Source: Notospermus geniculatus (taxonomy: Eukaryota; Nemertea; Pilidiophora; Heteronemertea; Lineidae). From it: 64,000 nucleotides of DNA. The DNA is taken from positions 220,919 through 284,918 of the forward strand of contig NMRB01000017.1 in NCBI GenBank assembly GCA_002633025.1. The letters run 5' to 3'. Under the pieces are notes generated by a model. The model saw only the letters and a list, made by a program, of their open reading frames with translations. It made no database searches and was not told where the DNA came from. The translations under genes and the position numbers were made by a program. This document shows positions 40,340-51,024 of this stretch, piece by piece. The first letter of the stretch is position 1. Each line of letters opens with the position of its first letter.

Positions 40340-41005
40340 AATGAGTTCCTGAGATGCATGCATCATAGACCTAGGGCTAGTCCTAGCCCTAGCTAAAAGT
40401 CTGTCCCAGCCAAGAGTGTAGCGGCAAGATCAAATGGCATCCAGCAGTGCCGGCAATTTTAACACTTTCAACGAGCCATAAACCATCTATGGTTATGGTT
40501 GGCTTAATGTGTAATTTCCTGGTCTACCTGGCATTTCTGGTGCAGTGGCGCTACACTCTTAGATGGGACAGTCTTAGCATGTTGTAGGCCTAGGCCTACC
40601 ATTGCATAGGGTGTAGGCCTAGGTCTGACCTACATCAGATTTTTTAACTCCTACATACACACTACAGTACAGTAGGCCTACCGGTAGGCTCATCCTGGTA
40701 TCAGCCTGCCTGTAGGCCTACCTAGGGCAGGCCTGTTAGACCTAGGCCTACCATGACCATGTCAGTACTCCGGGTAGGCTATTATGCCTAATAGATAGAT
40801 TAGGTAGGGGATGCCCTAGTACGGTATGTAAACTTAGCATGCTAGCCTCTGAGGCCACTCGGCGCTTGATTTCGGCCTAGCCCTAGGCCTCTCTAGGCAT
40901 ATTTAGACCTAATTTAGCCATTTCTTAGGCTACATGCAGTTAGCCTTGGCTCGAGGCCAAGATGGAAGTCAATATTGTGGCAGTTAACAAAGCAGAAAAT
41001 GCCTA
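40340..41005. other. Possible intron; TAGGCCTA palindrome cluster
   Basis: Noncoding stretch between the short leader gene and the acceptor at 40334. Rich in TAGGCCTA and CCTAGG (40580-40900). Confidence 0.4.
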
Positions 41006-41007
41006 GC

Positions 41008-41211
41008 CTAAAAGAAGACCATGGAAGGTGAAGGACCAACCGCATTCATTTCTCTTCTAATCCTGTTGACTTGAGGATGATTAACGATCCTTCCCACCAG
41101 ATCTCTAATGTCATCGGGCGCACCGGCATCAGCTGATCGTCTCATATCTCTGAGCAAATCAACAAACTGGTCCTTGGCAAACAACTCCTCAATTTCTGAC
41201 CTAGTTGACAT
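41008..41211 (-). CDS. Small 67-residue ORF, possible leader exon
   Basis: ATG at 41211 on the minus strand: STRSEIEELFAKDQFVDLLR, DMRRSADAGAPDDIRDLVGR, VNRIRREMNAVG, stop at 41008. Charged and helical, no known domain. It is the first upstream ATG frame on the strand of the integrase locus and could be its 5' exon or an unrelated small protein. Confidence 0.35.
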   Translation of the reverse strand: MSTRSEIEELFAKDQFVDLLRDMRRSADAGAPDDIRDLVGRIVNHPQVNRIRREMNAVGPSPSMVFF

Positions 41212-41408
41212 TGTCAAATAAGGATAATGAACAATAGATCCGTGTAACAATTGACTTCATTCTGGAAAATATCAATAAGGAGATCAAGAAGCTCGTGCCT
41301 TCCACCCCCACGCCGCAATATTGGGAAAGGGCTTGCAACAACTATGACAAGTTACATCAGGTATAATTTTTTTATTTAATTTACACCTACATCTAACATG
41401 TCTAACTT

Positions 41409-41850
41409 TCACTTCTGCTTATAGTCCTTTACTTTTTTGATGTGCGTGGGACAGAAGAACTTAGTGGAGGCACCAAGTTTGGCCTCGTAGTAAATGAGGC
41501 CAATGCATCTCCCATGGACCCAACAGTTACAGGATTTGCGGTCGCATCCCAACCAGGGTACATTTATAGGCGTGTTTTTTCTTACAAACCCGGCAACTTT
41601 GATCATCCGAGGAAGTGGTTTTCTGGCTGGCCTGGGACGGGGTATCAACTTGCTCCTCCTCTACAGTTTGGACGGCCTGATCTTGTTTGCTCTTGTCCGT
41701 CTGAGACTCTGCATTAACCCGTACAGCTGGTTTGGTGTATCATGGTCTTGGGCCCTTTTGGTCTTACTCTTATTCTTAGGCGACGGTGCGGCGTCGACAC
41801 AGAGATCTTCTTCAGCGTATTCCGCTCCTTTCTCGCTGCAGATTTGCAAA
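41409..41850 (-). pseudogene. Acidic linker plus PHD-like finger
   Basis: Minus strand: EYAEEDLCVDAAPSPKNKSK, then (shift) NAESQTDKSKQDQAVQTVEE, DDQSCRVCKKKHAYK, (shift) VPWLGCDRKSCNCWVHGRCI and TKFFCPTHIKKVKDYKQK, stop at 41409. C-x2-C, C-x4-C, H-x3-C, C-x2-H is a PHD-type zinc pattern of the kind that ends several transposase families. Upstream the open frame runs without interruption into a BEL/Pao segment. Confidence 0.5.
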
Positions 41851-42420
41851 TTAATCTTGGCATTTGCAAGAAACTTGCTCAGATTGACGGACGTCACGGC
41901 TGCCGTCAGCTCCGGTTGAGGTACTGTTAATGGCTTTGTGGGAGTCGCCGGTGACTTGGCGACTACAAGTGCTGTCTCCACTCGGTCACTGTCATCGACC
42001 AATCGAAGGTAACTACAGGCCCCATAGCCAGTTAGCGACGCGTAAGAAAAGGAATGAAGCTGGACAGTCTTCAACTTGCCAAATGCCTCAGTGGTACAGC
42101 ATCTTGGAATGGTCATCTGGGATAACAATGCGATGTCAGATCGCCAGCTCTCCCATCTTGTTTGGAACTCCCAAGCCACCGGCTCATCCCAGCTGGTTCC
42201 TTCAGTGCACAGTTCCTGGAGAATGCATTTACCAGTGAGGACAAATGGTGAAACCAGTCCAAGTGGGTCATAAATCAATGAGACTACTGACAAAATACCA
42301 CGCCTGGACTGAAAAGCGTCAACTTCTGTGTTCCAGGACATCCCTAGAGTCCTCTCCTTGGGTAACTGATCATGGAAGATGTCCAAGTTGTGGGCCATCG
42401 CTTTGATCTTTCCCGAATAC
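41850..42420 (-). pseudogene. BEL/Pao retrotransposon Pol segment (after RT)
   Basis: Minus strand: NLDIFHDQLPKERTLGMSWN, SRRGILSVVSLIYDPLGLVS, PFVLTGKCILQELCTEG, ERWESWRSDI-like helix, HSFSYASLTGYGACSYLRLV and VPQPELTAAVTSV. The block R-R-G-I-L-S-x-x-S-x-I-Y-D-P-L-G is the signature of the Pao domain that links RT to RNase H, and F-S-Y/D-A-S is the RNase H start. A segment before RRGILS is deleted. Frame intact over 190 codons. Confidence 0.8.
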
Positions 42421-42689
42421 AAGCGTCAGCATAACCTTTTGCCCTCTCTTGTTTTGTATTCCCATCCCTTGGGGTTTTCCCTTGCAGTTGCTTCTAAAAT
42501 GACGAACGCACAATAGTCCAGCTGCGTTTGGTAGACAATCTTTCAAAGCATTATGCCATGTATGCAAAGGAAGTTCACCATAGTGATGAAACCCCTCGCT
42601 CCGTATCGCACGCCTGGGCAACTGTTTGTCACTCCTGATATCTTGTCTTGCTCGCGTGGATCGCCGTAGCCCCATGAAGATTGGTGGCA

Positions 42690-43140
42690 CCCTCGTCCGT
42701 GTACGTGAAAGGTATCACCTCAAACTTCCAACAGTTAAAAGTCGGATCAACACTAAAGGTGTACGACATCATGGGTGTTAGTGTAGAGAAATGTGTCGAA
42801 CCATTGCACTTGTAGTCCCTGAAAATAATCCAGAGGTCTTCATCATCCTCATCGTGATGTTCTATGACTAATCTTTTATCAAGATGTTTTTAATATTCTA
42901 GAAGGTCCTCGTCAGCGTTGGTCTTGTTAATGGCGGGTTTTGTCGCATATACTTGCTGCATTGATCTTGGTATTTCCCCAGGATGTCGGGCAGCAGCAAT
43001 TCCCTGATTCCTGCGCTGGTTGTATATGGCTGATGAATGAGAACCACAGTAAGACTTGATTTGATTGCCGACATAAAATGGTTTATTTCCGTGTTTCCGG
43101 GTCACGTGTGGTTTCACATCGAAGTCCACCTCATTTACGC
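42690..43140 (-). pseudogene. Unrecognised coding stretch upstream of the BEL segment
   Basis: Minus strand, one frame with a single stop: NEVDFDVKPHVTRKHGNKPF, YVGNQIKSYCGSHSSAIYNQ, MQQVYATKPAINKTNADEDL, stop, DKRLVIEHHDEDDEDLW, then after a TTATTTTCAG acceptor-like site DYKCNGSTHFSTLTPMMSYT and FEVIPFTYTDEGATNLHG. It looks like real protein. I cannot assign a family. Confidence 0.35.
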
Positions 43141-43194
43141 CCTTCTGGATATGTTATTACAGCAGTTTAACATTGTTAACAACCCTCCCTTCTT

Positions 43195-43460
43195 TGTCTA
43201 GAAGTCAGAGAGTTTGAAATGTGATGATAAGGTAAGTAATTTTAAGTCCAAGAGGTACTGGAAAAGTGACCCATGTTTCTAAAATGGCGACAGAGTTTGA
43301 AAGGTGATTATAAGGTAATGCGTGTTAGTGCCCGAGGTAATGATTTGGTAAAGGTATGGTTCAGAGGCGATGAAAAGGTAATATGGAGATAATGGTGAGG
43401 CGATTTCAATTTTGAGGTAACAATGAGGCAATGATGAGGGGTATGGCTGTTACCTCCATT
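43195..43460. repeat. Iterated GAGGTAAYRATG-type block
   Basis: Repeated variants of GATGATAAGGTAA, GATTATAAGGTAA and GAGGCAATGATGAG over about 260 bp. No coding signal, borders unclear. Confidence 0.45.
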
Positions 43461-43921
43461 TGGTCTGGGCAGGCTTTATGCCAATGCAAGAATGCAAGCT
43501 GTGAAGAATATATTATACTCAAATGATACATGCCTTGTATAACCCGTTCAACAATTTCTGCAATTTTTAAAGCCATTGAAATCGCTGCGGAGTGACTGAA
43601 GGTCTTTGCGGATGAGTGACTGATATTTGATCATTGTATGAACCTGAAAATGTAAGGAAGAACTGAGTGATCTCAAAAGGCTTTGACGCCTTTACTGAGA
43701 AAATGGTTGTGTAGTTATCGATGGTCACTCTTACAGACCTTTTGTCTTTCCATGCCAGTCAAAAAAGGGATTGTTACACAAATGTTAGGCTGTAGTTCTC
43801 AGGCATTTAGGACTACAGTTAGGACCCTGAGGTCATGCCCCATACCCACTGGCTGCCCAGGGGATAAAATGGACTGTGGGAGGTAACTTGTCTTTGAATT
43901 CCTAGAAATGGCGTGAATTAC

Positions 43922-44072
43922 CTTCGTCAAAATTTCGTTCAGCATGTTTATAGTGCCATCCTCTTCCTTCAATCCCTGGGCCAGGATACCCGCAGAGGCA
44001 TCTGCTTTCACATATTTTTTCGCATTCTCCTGTGTTTTTTGTTTTGTATTGCTTCCTGACGCGCAATCTTTG
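43922..44072 (-). CDS. Candidate exon, 151 bp
   Basis: On the minus strand: acceptor TTAAATATTTTACATGCAG, open frame KDCASGSNTKQKTQENAKKY, VKADASAGILAQGLKEEDGT and NMLNEILTK, then donor GAAG-GTAATT. A further frame upstream (44160-44316) ends in a GTGAGT donor. No recognised domain. Confidence 0.35.
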
Positions 44073-44399
44073 CTGCATGTAAAATATTTAAGAAAAAACT
44101 AACTGTGAGGACAACACGAGGCATATTTGGCTCCTACAGTCTAGATAGCTGCTGGGTCTGCTGATACTCACAATGAAATGATTCTCTTTCGAACACTTCA
44201 ATATCTAAAACAAACACTACAGGGAGAGTCTTCTCTTTCAAGTTCATATATTGGCCTTTCAACAACAAAACATAGCCATGTTGAGGTCGGCTTTTCATTC
44301 TTTTCCAACAATTCATTCACAGAAAGGAGGAAGACTAACAAATCAAATAACAAACCTGCTGCTGTTTCGCGCATGAATCTTTTTTCAGTTTCTTAGTCT

Positions 44400-45640
44400 T
44401 CGGCTCGGTAAGCATTCTAAATCTGGATTAACTCGTTGAGGTCGAAGACCGAGGTAACTCGGTTTCAGTTAGGTGCCCGGCACTACCGCATTCTTTTGCT
44501 CATGTCTCCGTTATTATTGGTCCGATTCGCCCCCTCTCTTAACCGCGACTGACTTTAGCGACATTTTGTTTTTCATAAATGGCACAAAAATACTTTCGAA
44601 TTGGCTGTGTGACCGGGATTGACGCTGTTGGAAAGATCTTTTGCCAAAATAGAGGCCCACATGCCCAGTTTGCGCGTCCCACCACCGAGAAATATTTGAG
44701 GAAATTAATAGTAGGTCAGTGTGCTTAAAACTGGCCCTGTCGAATGGCAGTGCTCGACTCTTCAGAACGCGACTGAGCGCGTGTGCGACGACGCAGGGGC
44801 TTCGTTGAGGACCTGAATAACGAGCGTGGTCCTGTCGATGTTGTGTTAAAAACTAGGTCAAAATTGTGTACGGTTAAGGAGCTACAGCAAAATTACTAGC
44901 ACCATGTGGGCCCCCTGCGAAAAGACAGTGTTTTCCGATAGAGGCGCGACCTCAAAGAGTTCAAATAGAAAAAAAATGACAGAAACTAATTTCCACTTGG
45001 GAGGCCCAGAACTGTCAGGGTTTCCTCCAGGATGGGGCATTTCCAGGACGGGCCCTCTCTTCTCACCAACTTACGTGTTGTTTCCTCAGCAGAATCGTTC
45101 TCAATTACGGTTTGGCTTGCCATAAAACAGTGACCGAGAACTGATGCAACAGTTCTTCCAATTCTTCTATAATAGGTATGCATCATCTTGTGTACACTGA
45201 ATGTCACTCATCTTGTTTACCCACATTTCACACTCTGAACTTTCATTCAAATAGATATTTCCCCTGAACCAGAATCATCCTCCTTGAAACAAAAAGCGCA
45301 AACGTGGTGTTATGTTCTATAACGGTTTTAAGTTTGACCTTTTCCTCCATTGAAGGCTTGGCCAGTTTTGAAGATGATGCCTTCTTAACCTTCTTTTTGT
45401 GCGAAAAAAAACTTGCCTGTGGCTCAAAATTCTTACTCGCCAGAAATTTGTCCTTTTTCTAAAAATCTTCGGATAGGCCTACACTTTTCAGGCCTTTCAT
45501 TGTACCAGTAGCTGCCTTGAAAAGCTTGATTGAGCTGTTTACAGGAACGGCTTCTTTGGCATTTCCAATAAGCATCAAAAGGGCTGAAATATCCAGAAAA
45601 ATAGCACAAATAACATAAAATATCATAAAGGCGACACACA
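44400..45640. other. No gene recognised
   Basis: Short frames only, no motif. Contains no clear TIR or tandem repeat. Confidence 0.35.
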
Positions 45641-45679
45641 AAATATGATAGAGGTCGTCCTCCAGAATTTGTTGCAAAT

Positions 45680-45707
45680 TTTCAACCCCAGCCGGGGTCT
45701 TCTTCAG
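45680..45707 (-). ncRNA. Hammerhead-ribozyme-like core
   Basis: Minus strand CTGAAGA-AG-ACCCC-GGCT-GGGGT-T-GAAA: invariant CUGANGA and GAAA around a perfect 5-bp stem II with tetraloop. This form is known from Penelope-like element termini; no Penelope coding sequence is adjacent here. Confidence 0.4.
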
Positions 45708-46100
45708 GCAGGCACTTTCTTCCAAAATACTACAAAAAAGACTGAGCTGAATCCTATCCGGTTGGGGACGAAAACTTGCAAAAAATAAAAAAAAAGTGAA
45801 ATGCGGTAAAAAGAAATAAAACCTTTTATTGATGCAACAGCAGAACAAGAGATACATAGGGGCCTATACCCTGAAAATACAGGCCGTCCGCATTTAAATA
45901 TCTTTTATGTTGCACCTAGTGGTCAGCGGGAAACAAACAAGAACACAAAATGGCCATCGGGAATTTTATTTTTTAAAACATTTTCAAAAAAATGGTTGGC
46001 GGATCCGTAACCCAATAAAAAATATAAAAAATGTGGCCTTACTGGAATTTGAATTTAGTCCAGTTTTTTTGGTCACCCGATATATTTATGCAACACCACT

Positions 46101-46430
46101 TCACAGTCGTTGTCTTCTCAAATGCAAACAAGCTTTTAAGAACCTTGACTGTAGTGTAGGACTGACACAGTCTTTGCCAGATTTCCCAACACCATAAAGC
46201 ACGCTTTCGAAAAATTCCCACACAGAAACACATCTATCGGGATAGGAGAGATCTAGTACGAAGAACATCTTGAAGCATGCGTCAACGGCATTCAGGAATG
46301 ACCTGTGTTTGATGAATTGTTGACCAATGACTTCAGCTTTCGACCTGATTAGTTGGGCAGTACGAACAAACGTCAGCAAATGTACAAATTTCGGCGGCTC
46401 CTCGCCGAGCTTGAGACCGTCCACATATTA
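46101..46430 (-). CDS. Unrecognised conserved-looking coding fragment
   Basis: Minus-strand open frame: LGEEPPKFVHLLTFVRTAQL, GQQFIKHRSFLNAVDACFKM, FFVLDLSYPDRCVSVWEFFE, SVLYGVGKSG. The pattern F-L-x-A-(V/L)-D-x-C-F-K...L-x-Y-P-x-x-C-x-x-V-W-E/x-F is one I associate with uncharacterised repetitive proteins of fish and invertebrates. No stop for 107 codons. Role unknown. Confidence 0.4.
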
Positions 46431-46649
46431 ATTTTAAATATGTATGCGCGATTGTTCACATATTAATTAATATGCATGCGCGATGTAGTTTGTAATGCAC
46501 CAGTAGGCCTACTTTATGTACAGTCGCACTGTTTCCGTCAGTTGATGCAAAAAATGTCTCTTATTTTGATACATTATCTACATTGACGTTGGGGAGGTTA
46601 ACGATTGCGCATCTTTTGCCGAAATCCTCGCATTGCTAAGGCCATATTG

Positions 46650-47310
46650 AAACGCCTTTGTGCCACATTCAACTGTCATCGGTGAGCAAACGGTTTCATC
46701 AGCTATACGAGAAGCGGGTACGCAAGGTCACCGATGATCACAGGATTTACATCAGTGCATGCGATTCTCCTCGGATGGTGAGGCAGCAGAGTTCCCTGCT
46801 GAAAACGGAAAATGCTAGACTTTGCAAGAACCCGAGCATCGTGGGCTCGCCCGGAAAATCCGAAAAAAATGTGAGCATCTACTGTCACAGACTGCCTGCA
46901 TATGTGATGGCCGATGTGATGCGTTCCACGGCTACACAGGTCTGTGCAAAAGCACTCTCACGCAAGCAGTCTCGCGCAGCCTGTGTGTACACAATGGCCT
47001 GCCGCTGGAGTCATGGTCTCAGTCGATCGCACAAGTGAAATAAAGTCTCCCTTGATATTCGTACATTTTCCAGCCAGTCAACCTCCTCCCATAACCATCC
47101 ATCAATAACTGATTGCCACAACATTTGCAGGCGGGGTTTCACCCAGAATCTCTCTTCAATGCGTGCTGGTTGTGCAGCAACGAGTTCATGCACAACAGCA
47201 GTCATCAAAAACACCAGCGCCACTCTTTGTTGATGCATAAGGTGGCGGGGGTGACTAGCGCGGCGTATTTTCCCGCTGAATATGGAAATGATTTGAATGA
47301 ATTTATTCAT
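46650..47310 (-). pseudogene. PIF/Harbinger transposase remnant
   Basis: Minus strand: RIEERFWVKPRLQMLWQSVI, DGWLWEEVDWLENVRISRET and FHLCDRLRP (N-terminal block), then after a deletion FFGFSGRAHDARVLAKSSIF (catalytic Asp region, H-D-A-R-V) and IACTDVNPVIIGDLAYPLL (second Asp, G-D-x-A-Y-P-L). Both blocks are hallmarks of Harbinger DDE transposases. Stops and a missing centre show a dead copy. TIRs not located. Confidence 0.75.
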
Positions 47311-47399
47311 GGGCTCAACCGCAGTCGGTCACAATCATAGCCTGTTTCAATATTTGGCAAGTGTAGTTCTTAGGCATGTTGGGCCCGGAATGGTATTGC

Positions 47400-48160
47400 G
47401 CAATACCCCTTTCGACGCCTTTCCATTAGGCCACGCCGTTCCCTAACAATAGCTCTGTCGTCGATGATTTTTGAACAGACTTCATCCGAACGTGACCAAC
47501 TCCACACGCGTTCTTCATTACCATAACAAAGGGCTCGCGGGGAAAGTTGCGGACTTTCTCACAAATTTTCACGAGCGATTTCTTTTTTGTGCGTGGATCG
47601 ATGGTCAATCTGATTTCGAATATGATCTGGAAAAAACTTCTTCTAAGGCCGTTCCAGCCCCGATTTTTGAATTTCAGAGGAAAACGGCAAAAATTATTCA
47701 ATTTTCTGTTTTGAGCCTTTTCAGGCCACTAATTAGGCAATAGTTAATTAGTTATTTCAATTTTGAAAAATCGGGCCTCGAACGACCTTAGGTCCCGCCA
47801 TGCTGCGTCCATCACTACCAAAAATCCGGTCATTTGGAGCCGGCTGTACCCGTGATCGCCTCTGAAAACTTCATACGGGACTTTCATTGTTCGTGAAAAA
47901 AAGTTACATAATCAGTTAATTATTGTGCAGTTTTTCAATTCGGAGATCTGAAACAATACATAAACTCACAAATTCCGTTGACAAACTAAACTTCGGTCGT
48001 AACACATTCGTGCGATTAAATTTCAAACGGACCTAAGTTCCACGCGTTTCACTATCTCCCCCGCCACCTTAAATAGCTCGCATTTCAGTCGTCTAGCCCT
48101 TTGTAGCCTTAAGAATCTGCTCTCCGCCAATGCCAAATACGTGTAAATTGTTGTCTGAAT
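47400..48160. other. No gene recognised
   Basis: Noncoding by eye. Frames in both directions are short and without motif. Confidence 0.35.
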
Positions 48161-48169
48161 AAGGAGAAT

Positions 48170-48790
48170 CATAACCCGCCAAAATATTTCGAATTATCAC
48201 CCAAATTTGGGGGTTCGAGCTCAACCATCTCAACGAGATTGGGCGCAGCCCATTGTGTCCACACAGGCTGCGCAAGACTGCTGGTGTTGGCAGTCTGGAT
48301 CAAGACAAAACTAGCCATATCTGGCGAGGGTTTATCCCAAAATGTGACTCTTGTGAGCTTGTACACGTCTGGCTCTCGTGTGGTGCCGAGATCCCGCCAC
48401 AGGAATCGGCGGAATCTTCATCTGTATCTAGGCTTGACCTGGAGGATCATCTTGGGAATATCCCCCACGATGGCAACGACCTTGTCTCTGAAGCGAAGAA
48501 GAACTCCCAGAAGATTTCCAATCAGCTTTAGTCCCTTGAGTAAGAAAGAATTCAGGGAGATGCCTTAATATGGACACGCTGGGTCGAAAACCACTCTGAG
48601 GGGTGTGCTTGGTTTATCTGGCCTGTACACACCATGGTGGGGTGGGGTACACTGGTCCTTGAGTAGGTTCCTCCGGAGACACCAGCACAGCCCACGCTGT
48701 ATCCAAATGTGAACAGCAGCATTGTGCATGGAAGCTTTCTTTGGATTCTTCAGCAGACTTCTTTCCAATGAAGTCAATTTCCCGACTTCT
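48170..48790 (-). pseudogene. BEL/Pao reverse transcriptase fragment
   Basis: Minus strand: PPHHGVYRPDKPSTPLRVVF (P-x-H-x-V-x-x-P...L-R-V-V-F-D), SLNSFLLKGLKLIGNLLGVL, LRFRDKVVAIVGDIPKMILQ (motif A with Asp), then FRRFLWRDLGTTREPDVYKL. This is the fingers-palm part of a BEL/Pao RT. It is a second BEL copy, since the same region is also present at 56.2-56.3 kb. Frame shifts are present and the F/Y-V-D-D motif is not seen. Confidence 0.75.
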
Positions 48791-48949
48791 TACCTCTTCC
48801 TGGATTTCTGATTTTCGTAGATTTGCGAAAGAGTTGATATTGCCACTTTCGTAGCGCTGCCATAGGCGTCCACTGAGAAATATTGGCGTTCTGTCACTGA
48901 TCATGGCATTGTACGATAACAAGACGAAGATCGATGTAATTAGTAATCC

Positions 48950-49330
48950 TTAGCTGTTTCACCGCACAACGCTCTCAGATGCTTTTGGCCACATTTCAAA
49001 TCATAGACAGGCTCATTGCCGGAGAAGTAGTGAAGTTGGTTCTTAAAAAATGCTAATTCGTCTTCTGAAAAAAAGGAGTTGATCCAATTGACAGAGATCC
49101 TCCCTTCTTGTCTCGCAATACAGTAACTGGTCTTTAATTCATCACTTGCAACAGATCGTCCCAGTATCTGGAGTGATGGTCTTTCTATAAACTCCTGTTC
49201 AAAGAACCCTTTATCCTCCGGATGTTTCTGCTTTATTCTATGTCGTCCAGAAAGTCGGCTTTGTCGTAGACGCAGGAGAACATCATGAGGTAGTGCGAAT
49301 GATCCAGGATGGCACTGTCATCATGCCAAA
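48950..49330 (-). pseudogene. Orphan repetitive-gene family, C-terminal fragment
   Basis: Minus strand: DDSAILDHSHYLMMFSCVYD, KADFLDD, (shift) KHPEDKGFFEQEFIERPSLQ, ILGRSVASDELKTSYCIARQ, (poly-T shift) EDELAFFKNQLHYFSGNEPV and YDLKCGQKHLRALCGETAKD, then TAA. The D-H-S-H-Y...F-x-x-V-Y-D block and R/H-Y-F-x-G-x-x-P...G-Q motif recall uncharacterised repetitive genes of lancelets and anemones. Same strand and probably the same gene as 49695-50035. Confidence 0.4.
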
Positions 49331-49694
49331 ATTTCATGTGCCGGGTTCTATCGATAGCCTTCAGATTATCCCGATCGATTCAGTCATCATTGGACACTCT
49401 TTTAGTAGTGCAGATTGTAACAATTGTTCATTTCTGGAAACACATACTCTTTGGGGATTGCTCTTTTGATAAAACCTGTTGGCCGCCATCTTGAATTTTT
49501 AGGTGGCTATTTTTCAAGATGGCCGACTTTGAATATACAGCGATATTGCAGCTGAACGTCTATGTTTTGTTACAGATCATCCTTGTTTTGTTAAAGAACG
49601 TTTCTGTTTTCTAAAAGCACGTCTCTGATTTTGTAACCTACGTCTCTGTTTTTGCCAACGTCTACATTTTGCGGATATAACCGCCCATAGATGG

Positions 49695-50035
49695 TCAACA
49701 ACGCACATTCTTGGGATTTACGGATGACAAAGTTGACCCCTTGTGGAAGCTTTTCAGTGCATCCTGGTGATCCATTTCTCTTTGCGTGTCCAGGGCGAAG
49801 TTAACCTCGCTGTTTTTTGGGGGGGTTGTAAACAAGGATTCCTTCATTTGTTTATGGAAGAAACTTTCCTCTGTATGAGTATGGAGCAGTCGCAGGCAAA
49901 ACGTGGCATACGATGAAGCACCATTTAGGAAGGAAAATGGCAAACTCTGCTTTACTGCAGCAAGAAGTAAACTGTAGCCTTCAGTCATGTCAGTCCCGCC
50001 AATTTGCTCTGCCAAGGCAACAGCCACAACCTTGT
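49695..50035 (-). CDS. Orphan repetitive-gene family, upstream fragment
   Basis: Minus-strand open frame: AVKQSLPFSFLNGASSYATF, CLRLLHTHTEESFFHKQMKE, SLFTTPPKNSEVNFALDTQR and EMDHQDALKSFHKGSTLSS. The blocks L-P-F-S-F-L-N-G-A-S-S-Y and N-F-A-x-D-x-x-R-E-M-D-H-x-D/E-A are strongly patterned and recur in uncharacterised marine-invertebrate genes as I remember them. Function unknown. Confidence 0.45.
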
Positions 50036-50460
50036 GGTGTGGTCATGAATTCACCAGTTCTAGTTATAGAACTCTGGCAAACATGTCAGGCAGCGGAGAA
50101 CACAGCACGTCATTGGATTTTTTAAACATATACATTTGTAAAAAACATTAAAATAACTCATTTAACTCGGGCAGTTAGGTGTAGTTTTGATGTATTTTTC
50201 TTGTCCAGTCAGTCGTAATGCAGTTATTTCCTTAACATGGATTCTGAGGGCAATATTTGGATTTCTGGATAGCACAATTGACATCATAAACCCACCGCCT
50301 CGACAGCCATGGATACCAAATGTTTGGTTGTCATGTAGAAACAACATCTTAAATTTGGTACAACACTGGTCCAATCTTCATGCAACTTTCACTGAATTGT
50401 GTTTTACTCGAACCACTTTTCAGAGAGAAAAAATCATGAAATGTCTTTCAGGTAACCTTC

Positions 50461-51024
50461 AAAGCCGCACAGTATGCGCCGGTACTCACTCCCAGTTCGG
50501 CCGAAATCTTAGTGCAACCTCATTTACAGGCGTGCGTAATGTATAGAACCATAGAACCACACATTATAGCATTATCCTGTATCGAGGTTCGGGGAGTCCC
50601 CTTGGGGAATCCCCAATGCTGCGTGTAGTCTTGCACAGCCAGCCGTTTCGTTCGGCCACGTACTGCTATACGGATTCCCAGATTCGAAACAGCGGCGGGG
50701 TGACCGAGACTATGCTCGCCGATTATGACCCATCTGTCTATACTGTGCGGCTTTAAAGCCAGACACTATAGACAGCTGGGTTATAATCGACGAGCATAGT
50801 CTCGGTCACCCAGCCGCTGTTTCGAATCTGGGGAACCGTAGCAGTACTGTGTGGCTGGCTGCGCAAGACTACACACAGCATTGGGGATTCCCAAAACCTC
50901 GATGCAGGATAATGCTATAATATGTGGTTCTATGGTTCTATACACTACGCACGCCTGTAGATGAGGTTGCACTATCTATTTGGCCGAACTGGGGAGTGAG
51001 TAGCGGTGCATAGTGTGCGGCTTT
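50461..51024. mobile_element. Inverted dimer of a MITE of about 0.28 kb
   Basis: The left arm 50461-50754 and right arm 50755-51024 are inverted copies with no spacer. Each arm itself starts AAAGCC(G/A)(C/G)AC and ends GTGCGGCTTT, so each is a complete TIR element. Landmarks shared inverted: TATAGAACCATAGAACCACA, CGAGCATAGTCTCGGTCACC. No coding capacity and no clear TSD. Confidence 0.85.
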
